A stretch of DNA of 21,415 nucleotides from Arsenophonus sp052174535 (GCA_052174535.1 JBQMRQ010000080.1:1-21415), one strand, 5' to 3'. Positions 1 to 8,336 are shown, numbered from the stretch's first letter. A program made the numbers and translations. The notes: generated by a model from the letters alone, not told the origin.

Positions 1-508
1 AAGACATTGCTGCATCAGTCTTCTAATAATAGTCCAGAGAGAATCACGTACTTTTTAATGAAAAGATCTAACAGAGCTTCATAAAATCACCAGTAAAAAC
101 ACCTAACAGCTATTAATCATGTCAGCAACTTTTCGATATTTTGTACGCTTCAGATAAGTCGGTAATAATAATTGTTAAAGGATGTTCTGTTTTAACTGCT
201 ATCTCACTAATATTAAACACTTTAATTTTAATATTATCTATATACTAGCCTATTTATATAGTTTACTATGATAAATAATCGTTATAAACGATGAGGAGAC
301 ATCAATAAAAAGCGACGGTTGAGTATATTATTGAAGCTATGAATTCAATCACCATCTTAACAGCAGCGCCTATCAGCTTCCTAGTAACATTACAGATGAA
401 TTCATGTAAAATAGATCAGAATAATATTTTATTTTACAGATATCTATAGAGTGAATTTTTCATGATATATCATCTCTCTGTTCTTAACATTATTCATAAA
501 ATGAATCA
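1..508 (-). mobile_element. IS256-family element remnant, copy A (5' part, runs off window)
   Basis: This is the remnant of a mutator-type (IS256-family) insertion sequence read on the minus strand. Its outer end begins at the TGATT-like terminus near 503-508 and shares, at degenerate level, the same order of blocks with copies at 12167, 16092 and 18356: the ATGAATAATG-like start, the CAGAGAGATGAT block, and the GTTACTAGG block. Translated on the minus strand, the inner part resembles the family segment before and after the PPYLKRTKS motif, and at about 70-100 it gives FTGDFMKLC, matching the family STGDFSEAL. Stops and frameshifts are frequent, so it is dead. It abuts the mltD remnant and probably interrupted that gene. 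The rest of the transposase would lie left of the window, so whether this copy is full length is unknown. Confidence 0.7.
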
Positions 509-1275
509 GCAAGATTTATCAGAATCTTCAAAATTACATAGAGTAAAAATAAGCATAACTTAATTTTTATAAAATTTATTATTTCTTTAAATAGTGATAA
601 TAACCAATAGTCAGTAGGTAATATAAGGTCTTCATTTTTTTAATGGCATTAAGTATAGAGTCTTTACCACAATTTTAAGTAGCAAACGTTAAAAACTATT
701 TATTATTGAATTAGTTATTTAACAGTTTAAGTAAATTTAGCAGTTGTGATAATCGGTCACAATATCTCTGTATTTATTAAAATATTTATTTTAATCCATA
801 TAACTCTGAGCAGTTAATGAAATAATCTGCTATAAACCTTATTTCTTGCATTCCTTACGCCTCCAAGGATGTATAAGAATTAAAAACACTTTCAACAATA
901 AAAATCAGGGAACCTCCATTAGCAGGTTATTGTTGATCAATCTTTTTACAAAACAATACATGTAAAGACTCTGCACGTAATATCATATTCCAATGATAAT
1001 TTTATTTAGCTAAATAAAATTTTTTCCTGATCCTTCTATTATTAGAAATATCTATTTTCAGTTCATTACTAATATAACACCCCCATAGATTGTTTTCTAT
1101 TAAATAGCTTATTTATCAAGCTGTAATTTTAATATTCAATTGTTTTAAGACGGATCCATCCTAGTAATTCCTTATTAAGTGCTATTTAAAATCTAACAAG
1201 CAAAGTAAAAGCAAATAGTATCACTTTTATCTTCATTAAGATAACTTCTATTCTATATTGTTATTTATTTAAATG
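509..1275 (-). pseudogene. mltD: mltD remnant (membrane-bound lytic murein transglycosylase D)
   Basis: These are eroded remains of the transglycosylase gene that lies just downstream of gloB in enteric bacteria. Hand translation of the minus strand gives, in order: LRAE (about 975), IVESVF matching the family IVESAF with its catalytic Glu (about 900), SELYGLK matching GRNYGLK (about 810), RDIVTD matching RDVVAS (about 755), NAIKKMK matching KAIKTNK (about 640), TDYWLLSLF matching TDFWSLPLP (about 600), and ILK (about 525). They occur in at least two frames with several stops. The C-terminal part with LysM repeats is absent, because the match ends at about residue 240 where IS256 copy A begins. 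MltD cleaves peptidoglycan glycan strands in the periplasm, and enteric bacteria carry redundant enzymes for this. Both ends are approximate. Confidence 0.8.
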
Positions 1276-1326
1276 TTTAATAACATAGAAATGTTACTAC
1301 TTTTGTTAACTATAACAACCATAAAT

Positions 1327-2079
1327 TTAAAAACGATCTTTTAGTTTACGAATTTTAGCAAATACATCATAACTTGAACAAGTAAGAGGAGAAAATCCCA
1401 ATACTTTTTGCAAATAAGGATCATTAGATCTTAAGAAGATATTGATCTTTTTTTCAACTTTAAGTTGTGATGGCAGAGTAGATTGTTTTTGGGCTTGTTT
1501 TTTATTTATGACTAAAGTGTAAGCTTTTATCGCCTCATCATGAGGCATGATATAACTTGCAAATACCATATTTGCAGCTGTGTACTCATGTGCACAACAA
1601 ACTAACGTTTCATCAGGTAAAGCTTTAAGCATTTCAATTGAGTGATACATTTGTTCAATTGTTCCTTCAAAAACACGTCCACAACCACCAGAAAATAAGA
1701 TGTCACCACAAAATAAATAGGGTTTTTGATAGTAAGCAACATGTCCTAATGTATGTCCTGGTACAGCAAAAATTTTCCATGAAAAATCAGAAAAATTTAG
1801 CTGTTCTCCACCTTTTATTACACATATTTTTCCTTTATCAATGGTTTCCATTGGGCCATAAACAACTAACTCAGGATAACATTTTTGTAATTCTTTGACG
1901 CCATCGACGTGATCATGATGATGGTGAGTGAGTAAAATAGCGACCGGTTTTATGATTTTTTGTTGTAAAAATTTCTGTACTGGCTTAGCGGTACCAGGAT
2001 CAACAATAATACAGTTACCTTGATAGGTTAATAGCCATATATAATTATCAACTAAAGAAGGAATTTTAATAAGCTCCAT
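1327..2079 (-). CDS. gloB: hydroxyacylglutathione hydrolase (glyoxalase II)
   Basis: GloB hydrolyses S-D-lactoylglutathione to D-lactate and glutathione in the cytoplasm, the second step of methylglyoxal detoxification. The 250-residue product has the metallo-beta-lactamase fold signature. THHHHDH lies at residues 51-57, with the other metal ligands in PGHTLGH (about 108-113), CGD (D126) and CCAHEYT (H164). A longer reading frame starts at 2097, but the start at 2079 aligns with the E. coli N-terminus (IPAFDDNYIW-like, here IPSLVDNYIW). GAGG at 2092-2095 also stands 12 bases before it, inside the longer frame's own start region. The length is close to the E. coli protein of about 251 residues. 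It is divergent from yafS with about 40 bases between the starts. The gene looks intact, and the C-terminal substrate-binding region is divergent. Confidence 0.93.
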   Translation of the reverse strand: MELIKIPSLVDNYIWLLTYQGNCIIVDPGTAKPVQKFLQQKIIKPVAILLTHHHHDHVDGVKELQKCYPELVVYGPMETIDKGKICVIKGGEQLNFSDFSWKIFAVPGHTLGHVAYYQKPYLFCGDILFSGGCGRVFEGTIEQMYHSIEMLKALPDETLVCCAHEYTAANMVFASYIMPHDEAIKAYTLVINKKQAQKQSTLPSQLKVEKKINIFLRSNDPYLQKVLGFSPLTCSSYDVFAKIRKLKDRF

Positions 2080-2119
2080 AATATAATAATGCCTCATATC
2101 TAAAAAAGGGCGTATTACA

Positions 2120-2836
2120 ATGAAGTCAGCTCGTATTGCTAAATGGTCTAAAATACCTGACTCCTGGAAAGATATTCCATGGGGAAATTATTATCTTATT
2201 GCATTAAACCAACATCTACAACCATGGTGGCCAAAAATATTTGGTTTCCATTTACTAAAAATTAGTCAATTGAGTTTACAGATTGATACTCAAGCATCAT
2301 TGATTACCCATCAATTTAGCATGAATATAGGTGGAAGTAACTGTGAATTGTTAGGTGATCCTAATGAAATGCCTTTCGAGGACAAATCGATCGATGCCTG
2401 TCTTTTAATACAACAACTATCTTATAGTACTAATCCACATTGGTTATTGCGTGAAGTTGATAGGGTTTTAGTTGATGATGGTTGGCTAATTTTATCTAAT
2501 TTTAATCCCTTTAGTTTATTAGGGGTAGGGAAATATATTCCTCTTTTTTGTAATCGGCAACTCTATCATAGTCATATGTTTTCAACCTGGCGTCAAGTTG
2601 ATTGGTTGAGCTTATTGAATTACGAAATACTGCATCAACAAAGTTTTCAATTTATACCTTGGATAAGCCCTGATCATTTTATTAATAAAAATCTACAATT
2701 TGCCGGTTGCATTAACCTTATCATTGCTCGTAAAAGAACATTACCATTGACGTCAATACCAATAAAATTTATGCGAACTCGTATAAAAATAGGTAGTATA
2801 TTAGGGGTTGTTAAATGTTGGCGTAAACGTCATTAA
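2120..2836 (+). CDS. yafS: YafS-type predicted SAM-dependent methyltransferase
   Basis: This 238-residue protein is recognised by synteny and by alignment to E. coli YafS (about 240 residues). It has PWG near residue 21, FHLLKI at about 43-48, and the methyltransferase-like stretch from MPFEDKSIDACLL (about 84-96) to LLREVDRVLVDDGWLI (about 109-124), followed by a conserved DWLSLLN. The classical glycine-rich SAM loop (E/DxGxGxG) is poorly preserved, as in YafS itself, so catalytic activity is uncertain. The family substrate is not established. The start is supported by AAGGG at 2106-2110, nine bases upstream. Its stop overlaps the rnhA stop tail to tail by four bases. It is odd that an uncharacterised gene survives intact in so eroded a genome. 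The name is secure, the function is not. Confidence 0.85.
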   Translation: MKSARIAKWSKIPDSWKDIPWGNYYLIALNQHLQPWWPKIFGFHLLKISQLSLQIDTQASLITHQFSMNIGGSNCELLGDPNEMPFEDKSIDACLLIQQLSYSTNPHWLLREVDRVLVDDGWLILSNFNPFSLLGVGKYIPLFCNRQLYHSHMFSTWRQVDWLSLLNYEILHQQSFQFIPWISPDHFINKNLQFAGCINLIIARKRTLPLTSIPIKFMRTRIKIGSILGVVKCWRKRH

Positions 2837-3303
2837 TTTTTCTCTGTTTGGTAACCGCCATCCTTTTCTGTTGGTGAATTTGCCGCATTCCTTGCTAATT
2901 CATCGCATAATTCATTTTCTGGATGTCCTGTATGGCCTTTGACCCACTGCCATTCTATTTGATGATGAGAAATTGCGACGTCTAATCGTTGCCATAAATC
3001 AACATTCAAAACAGGCGATTTATTTGCTCGTCGCCATTGGTGATTTTTCCAGTTTTGCATCCATTGCATGATGCCATAACATACATATTGACTATCAGTC
3101 GTTAGAATAACATAACAAGGTTGTTTAAGTGTTTCCAAGGCAATAATTGCACTTATTAACTCCATACGATTATTGGTAGTACAAAAATATCCTTTGCTTA
3201 ATCTTTTTTCATGTTTATAATATCGTAATAAGATACCATAACCGCCTGCACCCGGATTGCCTAAGCAAGAACCATCGGTAAAAATTTCTACATGTTTCGT
3301 CAT
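2833..3303 (-). CDS. rnhA: ribonuclease HI
   Basis: RNase HI cleaves the RNA strand of RNA-DNA hybrids; it removes R-loops and helps process Okazaki primers. With the start at 3303 the protein has 156 residues, and all catalytic positions fall at E. coli numbering: D10 in FTDGSC, E48 in RMEL, D70 in TDSQY, H124 in GHTGHPEN and D134 in DELA. An upstream in-frame ATG at 3315 would add four residues (MSLK). Neither ATG has a convincing Shine-Dalgarno site, so the start is a judgement based on the E. coli N-terminus. It is divergent from dnaQ with about 60 bases between the starts, and its stop overlaps that of yafS. The gene appears intact, and the basic handle region (WKNHQWRRANKSPV) is kept. 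Confidence 0.95.
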   Translation of the reverse strand: MTKHVEIFTDGSCLGNPGAGGYGILLRYYKHEKRLSKGYFCTTNNRMELISAIIALETLKQPCYVILTTDSQYVCYGIMQWMQNWKNHQWRRANKSPVLNVDLWQRLDVAISHHQIEWQWVKGHTGHPENELCDELARNAANSPTEKDGGYQTEKN

Positions 3304-3320
3304 TTTTAAACTCATTTTAT

Positions 3321-3349
3321 TTGTGATTTATTACTCTAAGTTTTATACT
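3321..3349 (+). promoter_or_regulatory. putative sigma-70 promoter of dnaQ
   Basis: TTGTGA at 3321-3326 and TATACT at 3344-3349 are separated by 17 bases, in the short space between the divergent rnhA and dnaQ starts. A start point near 3356 would leave a leader of only about ten bases before the GTG codon. The boxes are seen directly; activity is inferred. Confidence 0.5.
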
Positions 3350-3365
3350 ATAGGAATAGTATACA

Positions 3366-4109
3366 GTGATTACACGACAAATTGTTCTTGATACGGAAAC
3401 TACTGGTATGAATAAGCTAGGGATCCACTATGAAGGACATAATATTATTGAAATTGGCGCAGTGGAAGTGATTAATCGCCGTTTAACTGGACGTCATTTT
3501 CATGTTTATATAAAACCAACACGATTAGTTGATCCTGAAGCTTTCAAAGTTCATGGAATTAGTGATGAGTTTTTACAAACTAAGCCAACTTTTGCTGAAA
3601 TAGCAGATAAATTTTTAAATTTTATTCGCGGTTCTGAGCTAGTTATCCATAATGCCCCTTTTGATATTGGATTTATAGATTATGAGTTTTCTAAATTAGA
3701 TAGAGATATTCCACCAACAAAAAACTTTTGTCAGATTACTGATAGCTTGATATTGGCTAGAAAACTTTTTCCAGGAAAACGGAATAATCTTGATGCTTTA
3801 TGTGATCGTTATCATATCAATAATTCAAAGCGTACATTACACGGAGCATTGCTCGATTCTGAAATTTTAGCCAAAGTCTATATGGCAATGACAGGAGGAC
3901 AAGCCTCTTTACCTTTTTCAGTTGATTCAGAACCTGATAGTAAAATCTATAGAACTGATATTAAACGAATAGAACAAAAAGCAATGAAATTATCCATAAT
4001 TTATGCTAATCAAGAAGAAATTGCTGCACATGAAGAAAAATTAGATCTAATTGAAAAAAAAAGTAGAAAAATTTCTCTTTGGCGTTCATGTAATAGCAAA
4101 AATAATTAG
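3366..4109 (+). CDS. dnaQ: DNA polymerase III epsilon subunit (proofreading 3'-5' exonuclease)
   Basis: DnaQ is the proofreading subunit of the DNA polymerase III core, binding the alpha subunit and, in enterics, theta. The protein has 247 residues (E. coli 243). Exo I is DTETTG (D9, E11), Exo II is HNAPFD (D100) and Exo III-epsilon is LHGALLD (H159, D164), each shifted by three from E. coli numbering, so the DnaQ exonuclease site is complete. The N-terminus starts at a GTG codon directly before ITRQIVLD. AGGA at 3352-3355 lies ten bases upstream. The C-terminal region that tethers alpha is present (EEIAAHEEKLDL, then SLWR), but it ends in an extra lineage-specific tail (about SCNSKNN). The gene order rnhA-dnaQ-tRNA-Asp is the enteric one. 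Confidence 0.96.
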   Translation: MITRQIVLDTETTGMNKLGIHYEGHNIIEIGAVEVINRRLTGRHFHVYIKPTRLVDPEAFKVHGISDEFLQTKPTFAEIADKFLNFIRGSELVIHNAPFDIGFIDYEFSKLDRDIPPTKNFCQITDSLILARKLFPGKRNNLDALCDRYHINNSKRTLHGALLDSEILAKVYMAMTGGQASLPFSVDSEPDSKIYRTDIKRIEQKAMKLSIIYANQEEIAAHEEKLDLIEKKSRKISLWRSCNSKNN

Positions 4110-4172
4110 GTTAAATATTAACCATTATACTGGTATCTTAAAATATGCAAACAGTGATATATTATAAAAATA

Positions 4173-4201
4173 TTGACGTATAGATTATTGATTCATAATA
4201 T
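4173..4201 (+). promoter_or_regulatory. sigma-70 promoter of the tRNA-Asp gene
   Basis: TTGACG at 4173-4178 and TAATAT at 4196-4201 are separated by exactly 17 bases. They are followed by a GC-rich discriminator (GGCCG at 4205-4209), which stands out in AT-rich surroundings. Strong core promoters with GC-rich discriminators are typical of stable-RNA genes and are the kind inhibited by ppGpp. The boxes are seen directly; the regulation is inferred. Confidence 0.72.
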
Positions 4202-4229
4202 TATGGCCGTTTTAAATTAATTATGCCGT

Positions 4230-4306
4230 GGTGCGGTAGTTCAGTTGGTTAGAATACCGGCCTGTCACGCCGGGGGTCGCGGGTTCAAGTCCCGTCCGCA
4301 CCGCCA
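4230..4306 (+). tRNA. aspV: tRNA-Asp (anticodon GTC)
   Basis: This 77-base cloverleaf includes an encoded CCA (4304-4306). The acceptor arms GGTGCGG (4230-4236) and CCGCACC (4296-4302) pair perfectly. The D-arm TAGTTCAGTTGGTTAGAA, the anticodon stem CCGGC/GCCGG, the loop CTGTCAC with GTC at 4264-4266, and the T-arm GCGGGTTCAAGTCCCGT are all intact. It is nearly identical to the enteric tRNA-Asp, with G-rich stems preserved despite the AT bias. The position directly downstream of dnaQ matches the E. coli aspV locus. Confidence 0.98.
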
Positions 4307-4327
4307 ATTTTATAAAACCTTGAGTAC

Positions 4328-4350
4328 AAAACCTCTTGGTTTTTCTTTTT
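4328..4350 (+). terminator. putative rho-independent terminator after tRNA-Asp
   Basis: A short hairpin AAAACC-TCTT-GGTTTT (4328-4343) is followed by a T-rich run to about 4350, 22 bases after the tRNA end. The stem is weak (only two G-C pairs) but the layout is right for a tRNA terminator. Confidence 0.55.
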
Positions 4351-4640
4351 AAAAATTTTCTTTTTCCAGAAAACTAGATTCAATATCACAGCATTTTTAT
4401 TTATAATAAATTATGGTTCATCTTTTGATTTTCAATCTAATATAGAAATATGTGTTATTATTATTTCATTCACTTATTTTTATTTTTTCTGTTGATTATA
4501 ATTTTATTACCGCTTATTAGTTATAGCAGATATCTAGATTAGATTCTATCTGTTAAACTGACAAAGCAACCTTAAGAAAATCAGTATAAATATGCTATTT
4601 ATTAAACTTAAATAATCTAATAAAGAGGTTTTCTAACTAT
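4351..4640. other. AT-rich spacer with no recognisable gene
   Basis: I see no open frame, repeat or recognisable gene remnant in this AT-rich stretch between the tRNA-Asp terminator and the IS110-type element. In E. coli this side of aspV is also a synteny breakpoint region, so loss of local genes would leave no expected remnant. Confidence 0.5.
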
Positions 4641-6056
4641 TTTAACCCCGCAGTGAAGAGTTCAATAAGTAAAATGTAAATTCCCGAAAACTTTCGCGGC
4701 ATCATGATGCCCAATTACGGGATATGTAAAGTCCTACTGATAACTAGAGGATTTACGATATGAATATATCCCTATTAACATAGATATTAAAAATATCCGA
4801 TACCATATTCATTTTATTAATAAATATACAGATGAAATTATCGATAATCGATAAATGAGTTAAACGAGATACTTTATTAGAATATTTCAGTAATCATAAA
4901 CCTTATATTGTTGGCATGAAAGTCTGTAGGGATTCTCAGTGTTGAGATCATGAACTAGAAAACTAGGAATTTAAGTTTAATCACTTAAAGGTAAATTCAT
5001 TAAAATATTCCATCATCGCAACAAAAATAATATTATGAATTCTCGCGCTATCTAGCTTACTACTCAACAATCAAGTAAAGGAATTATTAAAATCGAAGAG
5101 GAACACAGACTGCACTATCTCTACATAATATTTATCACTATCTGCTAAAGTTTTATACAACCCCAGATCAACGAACTATATGGATTATTAGTAGAGTTTG
5201 AGAAAACAATACATAATGCTCGGACATTACTCAGCAATAGTGCATCATAAGTGATTGATTACTTGAAGGAAAACTTGCCGACATCTCTTATTTATAAGAT
5301 TGAAGAGCAACTATACTGCCTGGGAAAAACAGAACGAAAGGTATTATCAGAAATTATCCAAATCTCCGCTGTTAGGCTGCTTATTACCACTGCTATAGTA
5401 GTTGCCACAATAGGGAATTTTGCTAATAAATTTCAATCAGAAGAAGAATTTTCTTATTTATATTGGACTATTCCCAAAAAAAATTAGCGCTGACTGGAAA
5501 GTCCAACTACTGAGTATCAGCAAATGTGCTGTATACCTATTTACGAACGCTGTTTATCCTTGGCACAATAGTTCTCAAGCTACACTGCTGCCAAAGAAAA
5601 ATTGTCTTCAGTGGGTTAGAGCTATAATAAAAAGGAGACCATCCAAGCAATGTAGTTGATGACTGAATAACTAATAAAATAGTACGATACACATGGTTGT
5701 TAGCTTTGGTGCCTCTCCATGATCGGAGCTATGACAAAACATGTCAACGTTAGATACTTTTAAGTAATCTGCGTTTGATAAACATAAACTCTTTTAAATA
5801 TTAAGGGTGAATGCTAAAAGATTGCCTAGGCAATCGTAGTGATGACATCGATAGATAAGATCTAGACTTGCTAAACTTATATTGCTTTATATTGCTTTTA
5901 AACTTAAATCTTGTTAGGAACAATAAAGGTGCAAGTCAGAATATTATATAGGGGGATAGCTACTGCAACGGCTAAAACAAGGCCGAATATAGATCTACCA
6001 CTTGTTATCAATGTCTGAAATTCGAATGTCTTGCAAACAGGGATGCGTTCATATAG
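4640..6056 (+). mobile_element. decayed IS110-family (IS1111-like) insertion sequence
   Basis: The element has a short 5' non-coding part (about 4640-4759), a broken transposase (4760-5753) and a long 3' non-coding part (5754-6056). The right end finishes with a TTGCAAACAGGGATG block and then GCGTTCATATAG, like the ends I recall for IS1111-type elements in enteric bacteria. In the IS110 family the non-coding end encodes a bridge (seek) RNA; in the IS1111 group it lies 3' of the transposase, as the 3' spacer here suggests. A perfect 16-base palindrome, GATTGCCTAGGCAATC, lies at 5820-5835 within that part. The element ends about six bases before the tktA start codon. The left boundary is uncertain, and no target duplication is expected for this family. 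Confidence 0.75.
4760..5753 (+). pseudogene. IS110-family transposase remnant
   Basis: This is a DEDD-type transposase reading frame broken by several stops and frameshifts. Translated pieces follow the family from end to end: an MNISL start, LLEYFSNHKPYIVGMKVC (family EYFSNHKP..VGMEAC) at about 4875-4930, LYGLLVEFEKTIHNARTLL at 5175-5235, IDYLKENLPTSL at 5250-5290, TTAIVVATIGN (family LTATALVATIGN) near 5390-5417, then STGKS-, YLRTLF- and ANKTARIAWAL-like pieces up to the stop at 5751-5753. The expected size of about 330 residues fits. Two short open frames inside it (5251-5487 and 5420-5659) are fragments of this gene and not independent proteins. Confidence 0.85.
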
Positions 6057-6062
6057 TAAATA

Positions 6063-8054
6063 ATGATCACTCGTAAAATCCTTGCTAATGCTATCCGTTT
6101 CCTCAGTATGGATGCAGTACAGAAAGCAAAATCAGGGCATCCAGGTACGCCAATGGGAATGGCTGATATTGCTGAAGTATTCTGGCGTGACTATTTGAAT
6201 CATAATCCTACTAATCCTAAATGGATAAATCGTGACCGTTTTATATTATCTAATGGTCATGGTTCTATGCTACTTTATAGCTTGCTACATCTTAGCGGTT
6301 ATGATTTATCAATCAAAGAATTAAAAAATTTTCGTCAACTTTATTCAAAAACACCGGGACATCCTGAATATGGTTATACACCAGGTGTTGAAACCACGAC
6401 TGGCCCACTGGGACAAGGGATCGCAAATGCAGTAGGATTTGCTATTGCTGAACGAACATTGGCAGCTCAATTTAATCGTCCAAACCATACTATTATTGAT
6501 CATTATACCTATGTATTTATGGGTGATGGTTGCATGATGGAAGGCATTTCACATGAAGCTTGTTCACTGGCAGGAACGCTAAAATTAGATAAATTGATTG
6601 CTTTCTATGATGATAATGGCATTTCAATTGATGGTGAGGTAGAAGGTTGGTTTACTGATAATACTGCTGAACGTTTTACTGCTTATCGCTGGCATGTTAT
6701 TAATGGTATTGATGGACATGATCCTGAACAAATTAAATCAGCAATAGAGCAAGCTCATAAGGTTACCGATAAACCCTCTTTATTAATTTGTAAAACAATA
6801 ATTGGTTATGGTTCCCCCCATAAGGCTGGTTCTGAAGAAGCCCATGGTTCACCATTAGGTGAAACTGAAATTGCAGAAATCCGTACCGCACTAAATTGGT
6901 CATATCCACCTTTCGAAATACCAGCTGATATTTATCAAGCCTGGGATGCTCGTGAAATAGGTCAGAAAAAAGAAGCTGCCTGGTATAAAAAATTTTCTGC
7001 ATATCAACAGACTTTCCCACAACTTGCAGATGAGTTTATCCGTCGTACCAAAGGTGATTTACCGACTAATTGGCAAGCTATTGCGAATGGTTTTGTTACG
7101 AACTTACAACGTAATCCTGCTAATATTGCCACCCGTAAAGCCTCACAAAATGCGTTAGAAGTTTTCGGTAATGTATTGCCTGAACTTTTAGGCGGCTCCG
7201 CTGATTTAGCACCCAGTAATTTAACTATGTGGTCAGCTTCTAAGTCAATAAAAGATTCTCCAGAAGGGAATTACATTCACTACGGTGTACGTGAATTTGG
7301 TATGTCGGCTATTATGAATGGTATCGCCTTACATGGCGGTTTTATACCTTATGGTTCAACCTTTTTAATGTTTGTTGAGTATGCGTCTAATGCAGTACGC
7401 ATGGCTGCATTAATGAAAATTAGAAGTATCTTTATCTATACTCATGATTCTATCGGGCTAGGTCAGGATGGCCCAACTCATCAACCTGTTGAACAATTAG
7501 CCAGTTTGCGTATGATGCCTAATATAAGTATTTGGCGCCCTTGTGATCAAGTTGAATCAGCCATTTCCTGGCAATATGCGATTGAACGTAACAATGGGCC
7601 AAGTGCACTAATTTTTTCTCGTCAAAATCTTGATCAGCAGCCACGAGATACTAAACAGTTAAATAATATTATTAAAGGAGCTTATGTTTTAAAAGATAGT
7701 AAAACAACGCCAAGGCTTATTTTGATTGCAACTGGCTCTGAAGTTGGTTTAGCAGTTAAGGCTTACGAAAAGTTGACTTCCGAAGGCTATAAAATACGAG
7801 TTGTTTCTATGCCATCAACAGATACTTTTGATAAACAAGACGCCAATTACCGTGAATCTGTATTACCTTCTTCAGTTGCCAGACTTGCTATTGAAGCGGG
7901 AATTGTAGATTATTGGTATAAATATGTCGGTACAACCGGTGCAGTTATTGGTATGCATACTTTTGGTGAATCAGCACCGGCAGAAGTTTTATTTAAAACA
8001 TTTGGTTTTAGTGTAGAAAATATAATTGCAAAAGCTAAATCTTTATTGTCTTAA
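6063..8054 (+). CDS. tktA: transketolase
   Basis: Transketolase moves two-carbon units between sugar phosphates using thiamine diphosphate, linking the pentose-phosphate pathway to glycolysis and supplying erythrose-4-phosphate. The protein has 663 residues, the E. coli TktA length, and key residues fall at E. coli positions: H26, H66 (NGHGSM), GDG at 154-156 with the following NG cofactor motif, H261 (EEAHGSP), E411 (VREFGM) and H473 (PTHQP). The start MITRKILANAIR aligns with the E. coli MSSRKELANAIR. There is no Shine-Dalgarno site at normal spacing; AGGGA at 6039-6043 is 19 bases away and belongs to the IS end, which reaches to about 6056. Translation may therefore be weak or leaderless. 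In E. coli, tktA also precedes epd-pgk-fbaA. The gene is intact. Confidence 0.97.
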   Translation: MITRKILANAIRFLSMDAVQKAKSGHPGTPMGMADIAEVFWRDYLNHNPTNPKWINRDRFILSNGHGSMLLYSLLHLSGYDLSIKELKNFRQLYSKTPGHPEYGYTPGVETTTGPLGQGIANAVGFAIAERTLAAQFNRPNHTIIDHYTYVFMGDGCMMEGISHEACSLAGTLKLDKLIAFYDDNGISIDGEVEGWFTDNTAERFTAYRWHVINGIDGHDPEQIKSAIEQAHKVTDKPSLLICKTIIGYGSPHKAGSEEAHGSPLGETEIAEIRTALNWSYPPFEIPADIYQAWDAREIGQKKEAAWYKKFSAYQQTFPQLADEFIRRTKGDLPTNWQAIANGFVTNLQRNPANIATRKASQNALEVFGNVLPELLGGSADLAPSNLTMWSASKSIKDSPEGNYIHYGVREFGMSAIMNGIALHGGFIPYGSTFLMFVEYASNAVRMAALMKIRSIFIYTHDSIGLGQDGPTHQPVEQLASLRMMPNISIWRPCDQVESAISWQYAIERNNGPSALIFSRQNLDQQPRDTKQLNNIIKGAYVLKDSKTTPRLILIATGSEVGLAVKAYEKLTSEGYKIRVVSMPSTDTFDKQDANYRESVLPSSVARLAIEAGIVDYWYKYVGTTGAVIGMHTFGESAPAEVLFKTFGFSVENIIAKAKSLLS

Positions 8055-8070
8055 TTAACTAAAATGATAT

Positions 8071-8115
8071 GAGCGTATTATTACAATTTTATATGATTAA
8101 ATACGCTCTTTTTAT
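8071..8115 (+). terminator. rho-independent terminator of tktA
   Basis: A perfect nine-base stem, GAGCGTATT (8071-8079) with AATACGCTC (8100-8108), and a 20-base loop are followed by TTTTTATT. It lies 17 bases after the tktA stop and is clearly more GC-rich at its base than its surroundings. A second perfect nine-base hairpin (8116-8124 with 8131-8139, six-base loop) follows at once but lacks a T-run. Confidence 0.75.
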
Positions 8116-8208
8116 TACATCAGATATAATTCTGATGTATTATAATCTTCTTTTCAAGATAGTACAAGTTAAATTAAGTTGAAACGTCTTTTTTATAAAA
8201 TTAATAGA

Positions 8209-8230
8209 TTTATTGATATAAATCACATTT
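8209..8230 (+). promoter_or_regulatory. candidate CRP-binding site upstream of epd
   Basis: The 22-base site has an exact right half ATCACATTT and a partly kept left half (TGAT instead of TGTGAT), with symmetric centre spacing as in the CRP consensus. It lies about 107 bases before the epd start. Transcription of E. coli epd-pgk is known to be controlled by CRP and Cra, so the position is plausible. In so AT-rich a region a chance match is possible. Confidence 0.4.
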
Positions 8231-8336
8231 TTTATGATTGATAACAAAAATCCTAAGTACAAAATCTGTAATTATCAATATTCTTACCATTAATAAATTA
8301 GTTATTATATTGTAGTTATTATATTAAAGGAATAGT

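Noticed and set aside
1638..1898. Plus-strand open frame inside gloB, and similar frames inside tktA, pgk, fbaA and eno
   Set aside because: These lie antisense to strongly conserved genes, have no ribosome-binding sites and resemble no known protein.
5251..5487. Open frame of 78 codons that could look like a small membrane protein
   Set aside because: Its translation matches the middle of an IS110-family transposase and it lies in frame order with other pieces of that gene.
5420..5659. Open frame of 79 codons
   Set aside because: It overlaps the transposase remnant and reads partly in the wrong frame; the pieces that match the family lie in adjacent frames.
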